Origin: Laburnicola sp. R22_1
Lineage: Eukaryota; Ascomycota; Dothideomycetes; Pleosporales; Didymosphaeriaceae
Length of the DNA: 64,000 nt
Assembly: GCA_014281115.1 (NCBI GenBank)
Contig: JACONQ010000014.1
Location: 744,001 to 808,000, forward strand
Reading direction: 5' to 3'
This document shows, one piece after another, positions 36,769 through 52,593 of this stretch. Made by a program: the position numbers and the translations under genes. Each line of letters begins with the position of its first letter. Positions within the stretch are counted from its first letter, which is position 1. Under the pieces are notes generated by a model, which was not told the DNA's origin, ran no database searches, and saw nothing but the letters and a program-made list of their open reading frames with translations.

Positions 36769-37298
36769 ATGCACTTCCCCACCATCCTCGGCTTCGCCAT
36801 CCTGGCAACGTCTGTCGCTGCTTGCAAGGACGACAACATCTTCTGTGCTCCAGGCATGGCACCTCCTGAAAAGCGCTCTCTCGGCCTCACAAAAGCGGCC
36901 CGCGGTGCGATTGTCGCCCGCGACAGTTGCGGCTCGTACTACGACGATTACCTTGGCCCTGGCCAGGCATCTACCATCCAAGGCAATGGCCATTGCCACA
37001 ACATCAAGGGCGAGGCAGCGCAGAGCCCTAATTCTGGCTCGACTTTCACCTTGAAGATAAAAGGTCAATGCAACCACTGCGATTTCTACACGTAAGTAAC
37101 GATACCCCTTGACCAGCATGGACACCACGGAAGAGAGCACTTGCCTATTTGAACATTCCAACTCGTGCGAGTGACCTTTACTGACAGCAATATAGCAACG
37201 AGGGCTGGAGACAGGTCAGCTATGGTGTAGGACATAGTCAGGGCACTGACTGGGAAATCCACGAGAACTGGGGAAGGATCAAGAGCTTCAAGTGCTAG
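36769..37298 (+). CDS. small secreted Cys-rich protein, effector candidate
   Basis: Exons 36769-37091 and 37196-37298 give 141 aa. The intron removes a stop and the second exon ends naturally (SFKC then TAG). A signal peptide (MHFPTILGFAILATSVAA) precedes CKDDNIFCAPG. A PPEKR site at about residue 35 could be a Kex2 processing point. The mature part has DSCGSYYDDYLGPGQ, GNGHCHNIKGEA, IKGQCNHCDFYTNEGW and a terminal Cys. Seven Cys follow the signal region, including a CxxC. I recognise no named family. Size, secretion signal, Cys content and a gene-poor, repeat-flanked location fit fungal effectors or antimicrobial-like secreted proteins; that is inference. The opposite-strand frame across it is a shadow. 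Confidence 0.8.
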
Positions 37299-37793
37299 AC
37301 AGCAACTGTCTCGTTCTTGGGGCGGCAGTCAAAGAGGTGTGGTCTCAGTGACCATTACTCTTGGGGACTATATTGTGAAGCTTTTTTCTTGAGCCCGCAC
37401 ATCGTGTTCGGACGTGTTCTTCATCTTCTACCGGTTGAGTCGTTTGAACATTGCAAATGATGAGACGCGGCGATCTTTAGACGCCATTTATTGTACCTTT
37501 TATTGGAGCTGTATATATCGCCCTCTTCAATATCAGGATTTATATCAACCCGAGACGTTCTTGAATTAGCTCAACTATACATTTTGTTTGGGAAACCAAA
37601 AAACAGAAACCTCTCTCTTGTTATGAGAGCTAAAAGGGAAACAACACAAGTCAGCTAGTGCAGCTCGTTTACAAAGGCCTTTGCAGTCCAAGTCAATCTA
37701 ACATCAGCGTTGCCAACGTATCGTAACGACGTTATGGCCTGTAGGCATACATGATAAAACATGCTTTCCACCATGTAGGAGTACTAGTACACT
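37299..37793. other. convergent 3' spacer
   Basis: Lies between the stops of the secreted-protein gene and the carboxylesterase remnant. Nothing else seen. Confidence 0.4.
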
Positions 37794-39239
<1,446 letters not shown>

Positions 39240-41115
39240 GATGAGGATGCTCAGTGCTGCAGCTTTCGTTATGCTCTCCGGTCCTCCCCCGTTTTATAGC
39301 GCAATTTTCATAGCAGACGCTGTAGCAGAGGTACTAGCTATTCATCTACTCGTACGTATCTTCCGAGACAGACACAGCGGTTACATGCAACACTATCCTG
39401 AAAGTGGTATACACAGTCAGAGTTCAAATTTTAGGACCAGCCGGGTATAAGAATTCCTTCGTTGTGTCAATTAACTATCCGAGCCCGGGTGGATGATGCA
39501 TGCCGTAATGATATGAAACGTGTAATTGCACCGGAACACCGCTTGTAGGTACCATGCCCTTTATCATTTGAAAGCAAGCTCCAGGGCTCACTCTTTGTCA
39601 GGTGACCCGTGCACTGTTCCAACCTTCGAGGAGAGTGTTCCAAGATGCTCAAGGTTGCTCCAGAAATTTGGTAAAATCCTATGCATTCATAAACTTAATA
39701 CCGTTATAAGAATCAAGACGGTGAACTCTTCGGGGTGATGCTCATTATGGAGGTGTGGCTGCATGTGCCGAGACCAAACGAACATAAAAATCGTGAGTAA
39801 ACAATAAGACGTCGGATCCATGTAGTCACCACTGCTCGCTTCAATCCCCCTTTCTTCTAGGTCTGGTACGGTGCAGAGCTCGGACGTCAGAAAGTGTCAG
39901 AAACCTATTCGTCAGCCACCAGGGAGATATCGACCTGAGCGCCCACATCAGAAGACGATGTTAATAACTCTTGATTCAACGATTCATGCGATCGACACTC
40001 TCTTGATTCGACGATTCATACGATCGACACTCTCTTGACTCGCCAATTCGTACGATTGACATTCTCTTGCTCGTGAGAAAGCGTCAACTTTTGTCCAGCT
40101 TCCCCCATATACTTTATTTTGTCCATGGTGCGGAAGAGAACTGGCGCACGAAGTTTTTTGGTCCGTAATCAAACCACAGGCTCAGAGCACACTATTGTGT
40201 ATACTGTGTAAGAATGCAACGCTACCAACGGGGCCGTTGTGCGTTACTGGAAATCGTTCTGCGACTCCTGTAGAAGCAAGCGATAGCTATGGTAGCAAGG
40301 GAAATCTCAAAGTACCACGAAATGATTCGATGCGGTGAAGAAGGTCAAAGAGCTGAGGGATTATAAATGAAAACGAACGAAGAATAGCTGCCTAGGTGCA
40401 CCTGCGTGGACATGGGTGACTTACCATACCTCTTTGATGGTATGGAGCCTGCATGGCGGTGTGTACTCGCTCTTCGGTGTCCACTTCGGCCGACGGCATT
40501 GCTCGCGTCTAGAATAAGGGTGCAGATGTAGGAAGATACGGGACTGAAGGAAATCATAAATGTAGGAGACGAGCTCGGAGTAGAGATTGTAAGCAGTTTA
40601 CGCCACACTTGGGAACCTACTTTGGTTAGCGCGGCATCCCACTTGCTAGTTCCCACGGTGCCCCGGGGCCGAAATGTCCGAGCGTCCGTCTCAACTCTCC
40701 TCTCCGCCCCACAGCCCACGTCTGGGGTACTCACACAAACATCCGGAGAAACACATGATATTCCATCCGGACTTCGAGCCTTGCATCAGGTCGTGGTCGC
40801 GAAGCAGTCTGTCTCTCCATCTCCATCTCCTGCACGTATACTACCCATCATCTCCACAAGCAAGTTCAAAGCTCAAAGTACAACTATTAGGGAGAAGTAC
40901 GTAAGCACAACAACAAGTGGAATTACAAGCGTAGGTTTCGAGCGTGGCATCCTAGTGCCGTGCGAAAGGGGACTCATTCATGACGTAGCTGACTCAATGT
41001 AGAGTTTCGCGATGAAAGAAAGGACGACCGTCGAGTGCGAAAGACGTGGGGAGGAGTTTAGGTATCATGTACTTGCTGCGAAAAAACACACGCAACTGTA
41101 GTGGAAATAAAAACT
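39240..41115. other. gene-poor interval, 1.88 kb
   Basis: It contains a 32-bp minisatellite (39970-40065) and otherwise nothing I can support. Overlapping frames at 40345-40734 (-) and 40622-41002 (+) contradict each other and show no domains. Confidence 0.4.
39970..40065. repeat. 32-bp minisatellite, three copies
   Basis: Three head-to-tail 32-bp units start at 39970, 40002 and 40034. Each opens CTTGA(T/C)TC and ends GA(C/T)A(C/T)TCT-like. The third is the most diverged. Confidence 0.85.
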
Positions 41116-41128
41116 ACTTCCTTTCCTA

Positions 41129-41224
41129 TGTGTTGTTAAATTAACTACCTAGGGGTAGAACGACAAAGGCTTTCATCTCAAATAACATGACAAAAAAAGC
41201 AGAGCCCCCTGCTTAGTAATCAAA
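41129..41224 (+). mobile_element. short mobile repeat, copy A, with 13-bp target duplication
   Basis: A 96-bp sequence is flanked by identical ACTTCCTTTCCTA at 41116-41128 and 41225-41237. It begins TGTGTTGTTAAATTAACTAC and ends with a small AGCAG/CTGCT stem, then CTTAGTAATCAAA. The same sequence occurs at 57089-57198 and, inverted, at 52594-52698, 55832-55950 and 56540-56660. This is the least decayed copy. It holds no ORF and no obvious Pol III B box. Confidence 0.85.
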
Positions 41225-41335
41225 ACTTCCTTTCCTAAATTGCCGGTATGAAAGTAGTTTGAAGACCATGCGAACGCCTTTTATCTATTCCTATCATGCA
41301 TTTTGTGGTATCATATCATACACAGCTCATCGGGT

Positions 41336-45451
<4,116 letters not shown>

Positions 45452-45605
45452 GTTTTGTCTACGTTCTAATTATGTGCGTGGGGTCTAGGCGTTTGGCATT
45501 TTGGGGACTCTGCATAGATGTGCATATGGGTGGAGTTTGTGGCTTGTTAGGGCGGGCATACGTTACGAGAAACACTATGTAGGCTATACTATACCTATCT
45601 ACGTT

Positions 45606-47757
45606 CTAAACTAACGTCAAGAAAACGCCTACAAAGGAGACCATCCCCAGTGCGAAACCCATCCCCACCTCTTTCCCACACGCACCACTCGTCTTAATAG
45701 CCTGCGTCGGCACATACGGCGCAGGCGTCGTCGCATCCGTCGTCCCATTCCAACAATACCTCTCAAAGCAATTCCGACACACTGTCGGCGTCTCTGTCTG
45801 CGTCTTCCAGAAGCTTCGCGCTAGCATGGCGCATGCCATGCAGGCGGGCCACTCGCTAGCCACCGTCCCGTTCCCCTGCGTAGCGACGTTGTACCCGTTT
45901 TGGATGATCGCGTTGCGCTCCGTGTCGCTGGTCTGCAGCTGGAAGGTGGAGATGTTGGCGTTGTATGTGTAGGGCGCGTTGGGGATGTAGACGATTAGTG
46001 GGGGGGTTGGATGCGTCAGGTTTTCAGCATCGCAGCCGAAGAAGGTGGGGTTTTCGTTCAAGGCCAGGTTAACGAAAGTATTTTGGTCGGGGATGGGTGG
46101 AAATGTGGGGGGGGATTCGTGGAGAGATTGGCGATAGGTGGCTACGAGCGAGGTCCCGTTCGGCCAGTTTGCACCGGGGGAAGATGTGTCTGCGGAGCTG
46201 TCGACGGCGAATATCACGTCTACTCCGCGGGAGGGTTGGAGCAGTGGGTGTAGCGGAATGTTCTGGAGGGTTTCGCCGCCATCGACCAGGGGGAGGATTT
46301 TGTTGGGCGCGTTTGTGTTGACATCCGCGTTGTAGTTGTAGAAGGGATTCACCCAGAAGGACACGTCACTATTCTCGTTGCCGATTTCCTCGAGCTTTGT
46401 AGACACATAGTCTACCGCTCGGGGAGGCAAGTCGGTATTGTTTAGCTGCAGGTAGGCTTGGTTGAAGAGCGAGGAGGAGGTGCCGACGACGAAGCCCATG
46501 TTGTCGAAGCCGGATACGCAAGGCTGGTCTGAGGGGACGGTGGCGCGGGCGAAGGGTGAACCGGCGTATTGGAGAGGGGCGAAGGCGGCGGTGGGAGGGT
46601 CGAAGGTGCCGATTTCCCAGGGGTTGATCTCGTAGATGCTGGCGTTTGGGGGGATGAGGAGCTGGTTGGGTGGACGCTCGATGGCTACGACGATTGGTAG
46701 GGGGACTTGGGCGGATTGGAAGACGGGGTTGTGCACGACGCTGGTGAATGTGTAATCTTGAGGTTGTTTCTGATTAGTAGGAAGCCCAGAGGGGGTGGGG
46801 GTTGGGTTGGGGGTGGCATGCTTACTAGGACCGCCATCTATGGCATTGAACAGCTGGAATGATAGACATCGGCCCCACAAGTCTGTGATGGTTGTATTAA
46901 AGCCATCTTCGTCTTTGTTGTCAACCTCGTCGGTGATCTGGTCGTAATATTGGGTGATGGATAACGTCGTCGGCCCTACGTAGGTCATTAGCAATGAGCC
47001 AGCGCACTAGGAGGGACGCTTGATGGATGAACCTTTGACGACCGAGTTGTCAAACTGCCAAAGCGAATCCTCGGCGTCCGGATCCATCCTATACAGCTCC
47101 TGCACCGACCTCAACTGCGGCACATAGAGACTCCCCAGCAGCCAACTGCCCCCCGAAAGGCCCGCGAGATAGGTAGCCGCCTGCAGAAGCCCGCCCACAT
47201 GCCCAGGTTCCGTCGAATTCGTCGTCGCGTTGTCAAACGCAGCGATTCCACCTGCGCCGTTCATGAGCGCTCTCCATCCCCCGCCCGATACAACAATCCC
47301 AATGTTTGGCAACGCTGTGCCATTCTCGGCGATTTTATCCATGTAGCTATCAGTGTCGAAACCGCTCATGTTCGCGCGGGACAGGAAGTCGCGTATTGCC
47401 CAGACGGTGTGGTTGCGCCGCTTTTCTAACCAGCGAGTCTCCGACGGAGAGATGGATGTCGCGTTTCGGATTGTAGGACGGGGGTTTGGGCAGGAGACTG
47501 TGTAGGGTGCGTAGCCGTAATGGGCTGGCTTCAACGGCCGGCTTCGGGTTGCTTCGTGAACCGGATTTCCCTGGGTCTCTGCCGAATGCCATTGTAGAGA
47601 GCGCCCTTGGTGGTGTTAGGTTCGCTTGATAGGAAGTTTCCTTCAATGTTCATAGGAAATGGGAGGAACCCGTACCGAACTCGTTGGAAGCGAGTGTCGG
47701 AACTGCCAAGCACAAGAAAAGAACGGTAGGGTATGTTCCGATCGTTAATTGGGCCAT
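45606..47757 (-). CDS. lysophospholipase / phospholipase B, GPI-anchor type
   Basis: Exons 47676-47757, 47033-47524, 46826-46975 and 45606-46756 give 624 aa with all phases consistent. The third intron has no in-frame stop; the acceptor at 46757 was chosen because only it restores GGPNYTFTSVV in frame. Signal peptide: MAQLTIGTYPTVLFLCLAVPTLA. Catalytic blocks typical of fungal PLB (cPLA2-like) are present: SGGGWRALMNGAG (Arg about 112), GLSGGSW (nucleophile Ser about 151) and LPLVDGGETLQNIPL (Asp about 400). Many N-glycosylation sites are seen. The C-terminus (GACGKEVGMGFALGMVSFVG, hydrophobic to the end) fits a GPI anchor signal. The enzyme removes acyl chains from phospholipids and lysophospholipids at the cell surface. 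The first intron is long (151 nt) and its acceptor is the least certain. Confidence 0.9.
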
Positions 47758-48237
47758 GCTAGTTCTGACAAACCACGTTTTTTCATTAATGGAGCTGCTC
47801 TTAACGTGTGAGTGTAGGGTATGATAACCTGGCTCGAGTTCCCGAAGTCGACGAACATTGCATTCACGTAGTACATCTTCGTTTATGTAAGTGCTTGCTT
47901 TTAACGTGCACGTATCTATTGCTCAGGTGGCGTATAAGATTGGGCTAGGTGTGCAACAGTGGGGTGACAGTTGCTGAGAGATGTACTCTCTCTCTTACTG
48001 GCAGAGAGAATGAGGAACATATTATCATGCGACAATATCGCGGATACATCACCCCATGAGCTCGCAGGCATGGACGGAAGGTTCCATACTAATGGCAACA
48101 CGACGGGTTTAAGATTTGCGAAGTGCGTATGAAAAGCGTAGTGCTATTGATGCCACTAAAGGATATTACAAGCAAGCAGGCCACCACGAAGAGCCAACGC
48201 CTCACAGCCACCCAAGAGAGCGCCGATAATGCTAAGA
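47758..48237. other. intergenic, PLB promoter side
   Basis: Upstream of phospholipase B. No gene recognised; short frames look random. Confidence 0.4.
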
Positions 48238-48245
48238 TATCGTTA

Positions 48246-48355
48246 CCACCGGGATCTCAGACCGTTCTGACTCATGTGACGTTTTTAGTGCGAGGATTCA
48301 GGCGCTTGTAGGCCCGCGTGAGTCAAAACAGTCCACAGGTCTGAGATCCCGGTGC
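48246..48355. mobile_element. 110-bp hAT-like MITE
   Basis: Inverted ends share CACCGGGATCTCAGAC, opening CC on the left and GC on the right. The element is flanked by 8-bp near-identical repeats TATCGTTA (48238-48245) and TATCATTA (48356-48363). An 8-bp duplication with short inverted ends is typical of hAT-derived MITEs. There is no coding capacity. Confidence 0.7.
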
Positions 48356-48363
48356 TATCATTA

Positions 48364-48798
48364 TATAAGGTGGTATTCGATGCTCAACCTAGTCTTCCGC
48401 ATCTATCCGACCTAACAATTCAGTCAATCGACTCGAGAGCATCAAGGAAATCTATTCAAGTTCACGATTGCATAGACGTTGCGACCAACAGGTTCACTAT
48501 TGCATACCTTAGGTAGAAGAGGAGATGTTTGTGCTACCCACTTTATTGCTTCCATACAGGGTAGAATTGACGAAGACTTCTGCATCTGCCCAAGATTTCT
48601 AGATTCGCCTTTACGGTCGCGGTGCTCCGCCGCCGGATCTGTAGGCTGTCCAGTGGATGGACGTAATTATGTACGCCATTCTTCCCAAGTATGCTTCTTC
48701 GGTGACTATGAGTTCAGCTCCAGGATACCGTCTTTGATAGTAAGAATTAGTACGGCCAAGAAGCTCTAAACAACAAAGAAAAATTTCCTAGCCCTCAC
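48364..48798. other. intergenic
   Basis: No supported gene. A 96-aa frame at 48479-48769 has no recognisable feature. Confidence 0.4.
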
Positions 48799-48800
48799 TA

Positions 48801-50913
48801 ACGTGTCCGTGCGCGTGATGCGCCACTTCGCGTGATGGGCCACCCACGCCAAAACAGCTCTGCGAGAAACGAGGCTGTAGAGCCACACACAGTAGCTATT
48901 ATCACTAGATTTTATAGCGGAGTACTATGTTAATGCTTGCAATTAACCTGCACTACTTGTATTTACCTGGAAGCTTGACGTTGCGGCCGCACCGCGTGGC
49001 CTTAGGTGGAGCTGCTGATGCGGCACCTGAGGCCTCCTCAGTAGCTACAGCGTCAACCACACGCTTCTGACGCTTATTGCTCTGCGTAGATAGCTGCGAG
49101 GCCTTTCTCTTACCCTTTTGGGTTGATTGTAGAGCTTTTACTGCGCCACGAGCCGCTTTCTGGCGAGCGCGCTCTGCTGCCTTCTCAGCCTTCTCCTTCT
49201 CCCTAGCTACCTTGGCCGCCTCCCGCGCCACACGCTTCTCCTCTGCAATTTTCTCCTTATACAGTTTAGCTGCCTTCCTTAACTTAGCTGTCTCCGCTTT
49301 TTGAAGCTTCTGCTCCTTCTCCTCTTGCTCTTTCACAGACTGGCGTACACGAGCCTCCCGAATCTTCCTTGGTGACCAGATGACTGCTCCCCCATGGTAC
49401 TCTTGACGTCGCTGAAGGTCAAGCGGCTTGCCCTTCTTCCTATGCTTCTTCTTGACTGATAGTGCCTCCTTGAGCCCGCTGATTTCATGGCGAAGTAGCT
49501 CGTTCTGAACTGAGATATGGTGGAGTGAGCGGCTGAGCTTCTGCGCGTCCTTGCTGCTCTGGTCTTCTACTGCAGATCGTACAAGGCGATCTAGTTTACG
49601 CCAGTCAGATCCACTGAGTACTGACTTAGAGCTCTCTCGCGATCCCTGCTCATCTTGGGTGGTTTGGGTGAACCTTTTGAGTATAACCTCTGGGTTGAAT
49701 GGTGAGATACCCGTTGCTTCAAAAGACTTAAGTATCGTCTCCTCCTTAAAGGAGCTCGTCCAGGCCTTCCAGAATAGAGGGAAGAAGTCGCCCTTCTTAA
49801 CAGGGATGAGGCCTTGGCTCTTATGGAGGTGGGTTGATAGCTCAGCTGAGTACGCAGTTGAGAGAGGCTTAAAGAGCACCACATCAAGCGGCTGAAGCGT
49901 GTGAGTTGAATGAGGAGGAAGTATAGCTAGGAGGATCCTATTCTGATCGCAGTAGTCAATAAAATCCATAGTAACGTGAGATCCATGGCCATCAAGGATA
50001 AGTAGTCGGTAAGATCGTCGAGCTTTTGCCTTGGTGTAGCGATCAAACACCTGTTCGAGCCAGGCAAGGCCGATATCGTTGTTGGTCCAGCCTGACTGCG
50101 ATGAGGTGACGTGTACCAAGTGCTCTCCTGCCTTGATGTCCTCTACCCAGCTTGATTGTATGCCGTTGTTGGTAGCCTGATAGATGAGGCTTGGCGGCAA
50201 GGCTGATCCGTCGGCGCAGACGCATGCTAAGATGGTAATCCATTCACGAGAGCCATCTTGGAGAGCTGCTTTAACTTCCTTCTTCTCCCACATTCGCCTG
50301 CTGAACACCCGTTTCGATCTACCAATAATACCAATCAGGCAGCCCTTCTCATCCATATTGTATGTGTGACGAGGCTCGATGTCGTATTCCTTGATTTTGT
50401 CACCTAGGAAATCAAAATACAGGCTGTATTTATCCCCTAATTCGGCGTTGTGGCGATTGGCGTCCATACCCGTTGCCCATTGAGAGATGAGATGGATGTC
50501 GTGTTTGTTGATGAAGCGCGTAACCCAGCTCTCGCTCACGGGCTCCTTCGCAATTGTAGACGCGAAATTCTGTACCATCTCTCTTGTAGGAGGCAAGTGA
50601 CGTGCTGTAAGTCCTTCTATATAGTTAACAAGCTCTGCCTCCTGTGGCGGAGTAAGCTTCTGTTGGTTGATGATCTTGGACGCGTGCGGCTGTGTTGTAG
50701 CTTGGTGCCTTCGTGTTAAAGTTGAGCGAGAAACACCATACTTTTTAGCTATTTTTCGGTACGAGAACTGTTCGCCAGAATTTAGCGACGTTATATCTGC
50801 AACGGCATCATCGATTGGAGCCATGATGGTGGAGTTACGAGGTTGCGAAGTTTGAGTGTTTTGGGCGTGGGTGGCCCATCACGCGAAGTGGCGCATCACG
50901 CGCACGGACACGT
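48801..50913 (-). mobile_element. intact pogo/Fot1-type DNA transposon
   Basis: 2113 bp. Perfect 50-bp inverted ends (48801-48850 and 50864-50913) are flanked by TA at 48799-48800 and 50914-50915. Each end contains two copies of CGCGTGATGSGCCAC 2 bp apart, likely transposase-binding repeats. The single transposase ORF is open. Perfect ends, an intact ORF and no RIP-type stops point to a recent insertion, in contrast to the two decayed relatives at 21.9-26.1 kb. Confidence 0.95.
48953..50824 (-). CDS. pogo/Fot1-type DDE transposase
   Basis: A single intron-free 623-aa frame. Residues 1-45 form an HTH_psq domain (SYRKIAKKYGVSRSTLTRRH). Residues about 55-130 form a CENP-B/Tc5-like HTH (ARHLPPTREMVQNFASTI, SESWVTRFINKHDIHL). 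The DDE_1 catalytic core shows Asp158 (YNMDEKG), Asp278 (LILDGHGSH) and Asp314 (QPLDVVLFKPL). The last two are separated by 35 residues, giving DD35D as in pogo/Fot1. The C-terminal third has GGAVIWSPRKIREARVRQ and a long basic coiled coil, then KGKRKASQ and GRNVKLPGKYK. It should bind the inverted ends and move the element by cut-and-paste at TA sites. All three catalytic residues are present, so activity is plausible. Confidence 0.94.
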   Translation of the reverse strand: MAPIDDAVADITSLNSGEQFSYRKIAKKYGVSRSTLTRRHQATTQPHASKIINQQKLTPPQEAELVNYIEGLTARHLPPTREMVQNFASTIAKEPVSESWVTRFINKHDIHLISQWATGMDANRHNAELGDKYSLYFDFLGDKIKEYDIEPRHTYNMDEKGCLIGIIGRSKRVFSRRMWEKKEVKAALQDGSREWITILACVCADGSALPPSLIYQATNNGIQSSWVEDIKAGEHLVHVTSSQSGWTNNDIGLAWLEQVFDRYTKAKARRSYRLLILDGHGSHVTMDFIDYCDQNRILLAILPPHSTHTLQPLDVVLFKPLSTAYSAELSTHLHKSQGLIPVKKGDFFPLFWKAWTSSFKEETILKSFEATGISPFNPEVILKRFTQTTQDEQGSRESSKSVLSGSDWRKLDRLVRSAVEDQSSKDAQKLSRSLHHISVQNELLRHEISGLKEALSVKKKHRKKGKPLDLQRRQEYHGGAVIWSPRKIREARVRQSVKEQEEKEQKLQKAETAKLRKAAKLYKEKIAEEKRVAREAAKVAREKEKAEKAAERARQKAARGAVKALQSTQKGKRKASQLSTQSNKRQKRVVDAVATEEASGAASAAPPKATRCGRNVKLPGKYK

Positions 50914-50915
50914 TA

Positions 50916-51215
50916 GTAGACCTCGGGAAAAATAGTCTACCCCGCATCTTTACAGCTGAACCCAAAATGTTGGGAATCATGAATGACGGTGCGACCCACC
51001 GTTGAACACGAGACGCATGCAGGCCATGCGTTCTCCCTGACGATGCATGTGAAATTCATCGGATAGATGTCAGGCCACACTGATATGTCCACACGCTTGA
51101 CCGTCACGGGTACCTATCCATATAGCTTAGGTCTGTGCCTCTCACACAACGCAACAGAGCTCTTCACTCGGGCACTCTAACGTTACCCAGAAAGATCACG
51201 ACTTGATCCGCAGCC
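50916..51215. other. upstream region of the MARVEL-like gene
   Basis: 300 bp between the transposon and the next start codon. The transposon may have landed in this promoter. No element recognised. Confidence 0.4.
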
Positions 51216-52005
51216 ATGGGCACAGGCTCCAAAATCTTCTCTGTTATCCTTCGCCTTACCGAACTTTTCAGCTCCATCATCGTCGTAGCCCTTCTGAGTC
51301 GCTTCTTCTACTTGATCCACATTGGGCGATATGGGTCTGTAAATGGCCGCATGGTCTATGCCGAAGTGATCTCTTGTTTAGAGATTATCTTTTCCATCAT
51401 TCTTCTCGTCCCTTACAAATACTCCTTCTACGCGTGGCCCCTTGATGCGATATTGTTTGTCTGCTCAATTGTGGCCTTTGGGATTCTGGCTGGAGTAGGT
51501 AGTAACAGAAAATTACCTTCGCTTTGCTAATTCGGTACACAGCTCAACAGGTCCTGCAGCTCGTACTGGTATTGGAACTACTGGGGTTATTACTGGGGCC
51601 GGTTCTGGACGGTCACACCCCGCGTGAATATAACAGCCGATGTAGTTGGTCGTGCGGGTTGTGGAAGTTGGAGGGCTATTCTCGCTTTCCTTTTCATTGG
51701 GGCAATGGCATGGGCGCTGAGTGCAATTCTTGTGAGTTCCATGTTCCAACCCAAGTATACCGGACGCTGGTCACACTGATCCGCGATGTCTAGGGGAGTT
51801 TTGTCTTCCTTGAAATCCGTGAGGGCCGTGAGGGCCATGCGAGACGCAGGGTATCAAGGTGAGGACAGCTGTTGCGATCCTGCTTCCCCGGAACTACTTA
51901 TTAACGAACGACAGTGCCTCCTTCAAGGAGAAGTTCACGCGCAAGCCCGATCGGTCAACCGACCCCGAAACGCAACAGGGGGCAGCCGACCCTGAAACGC
52001 AATAG
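51216..52005 (+). CDS. MARVEL-like four-helix membrane protein
   Basis: Exons 51216-51494, 51543-51731, 51794-51858 and 51915-52005 give 207 aa, all GT-AG and in phase. Helices: about residues 8-35 (IFSVILRLTELFSSIIVVAL), 48-68 (AEVISCLEIIFSIILLVPY), 72-93 (WPLDAILFVCSIVAFGIL) and about 133-156 (SWRAILAFLFIGAMAWALSA). Between the third and fourth is an aromatic loop (SYWYWNYWGYYWGRFW) typical of fungal MARVEL proteins of this type. The cytosolic tail ends TDPETQQGAADPETQ, with a small duplication of DPETQ. The last intron is inferred from phase; without it the protein would stop at 51862 with 178 aa. These proteins are probably involved in membrane organisation or traffic; the exact role is unknown. 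Confidence 0.75.
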
Positions 52006-52096
52006 TAGTTCCGAGGCAAGGAACGAGGGAATCACGATATAGGGTATATTTAGCTGAGATACCCCAGGAAATTGGTGCTAAATACTGTCTCTTTAT

Positions 52097-52470
52097 GTGT
52101 GGCGTTAAATTAACTACCTAGTAGTAGCAGTGTATCCAACGTATTGTAGTACATCAGGAAAGTTTTTTCTAGAGAGGCTGCTTAACTGTGCGCAGATGTG
52201 CGCATCTGTGCACATTTTTATATAGGCAATTTGCTAGCACAAAAATGCTTAAAGATGCGTAGATATACGCAGACTTACGCAAATATCTATAAATAGTCTA
52301 ACTAAGTAATTTTTTTAAAGCTTTATAACTTTTTTACTATTAAAGCTATAATTTTAATTTTTAATAGATTTATAGAGAAAATACTAGTCTTTAACTATTT
52401 AATTTAAAAATACTATTTTTATTATATAATTAGTTAGTAATTAATAAAAAACTCTTTATTTTACTAGTTA
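52097..52470. repeat. inverted repeat arm 1, partner at about 55960-56275
   Basis: The segment with CTAAGTAATTTTTTTAAAGC and TTATTTTACTAGTTATTATA recurs in reverse complement at about 55960-56275, with scattered transitions. The pair may be two opposed copies of one element or long terminal inverted repeats. Confidence 0.65.
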
Positions 52471-52593
52471 TTATATATATTACGTAATATTATTATATAA
52501 ATATATAGTATTAATAATATAGTATATAAAATTTTAAAAAAGTTTTAATAATAATAAAGTAGTTAAAAAGTTATTAAAGTTTATACTTTTTAA

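Noticed and set aside
40345..41002. Overlapping frames on opposite strands
   Set aside because: Ser/Thr-rich random-looking translations with no family feature; neither frame explains splice signals.
51786..51995. Frame overlapping the last exons of the MARVEL-like gene
   Set aside because: Splicing to 51915-52005 gives a phase-consistent tail ending in a natural stop. The overlapping frame has no support.
51889..52018. Short inverted match CGGAACTACT / AGTAGTTCCG suggesting a MITE
   Set aside because: Only about 11 bp, no clear target duplication, and it overlaps a plausible intron and last exon.
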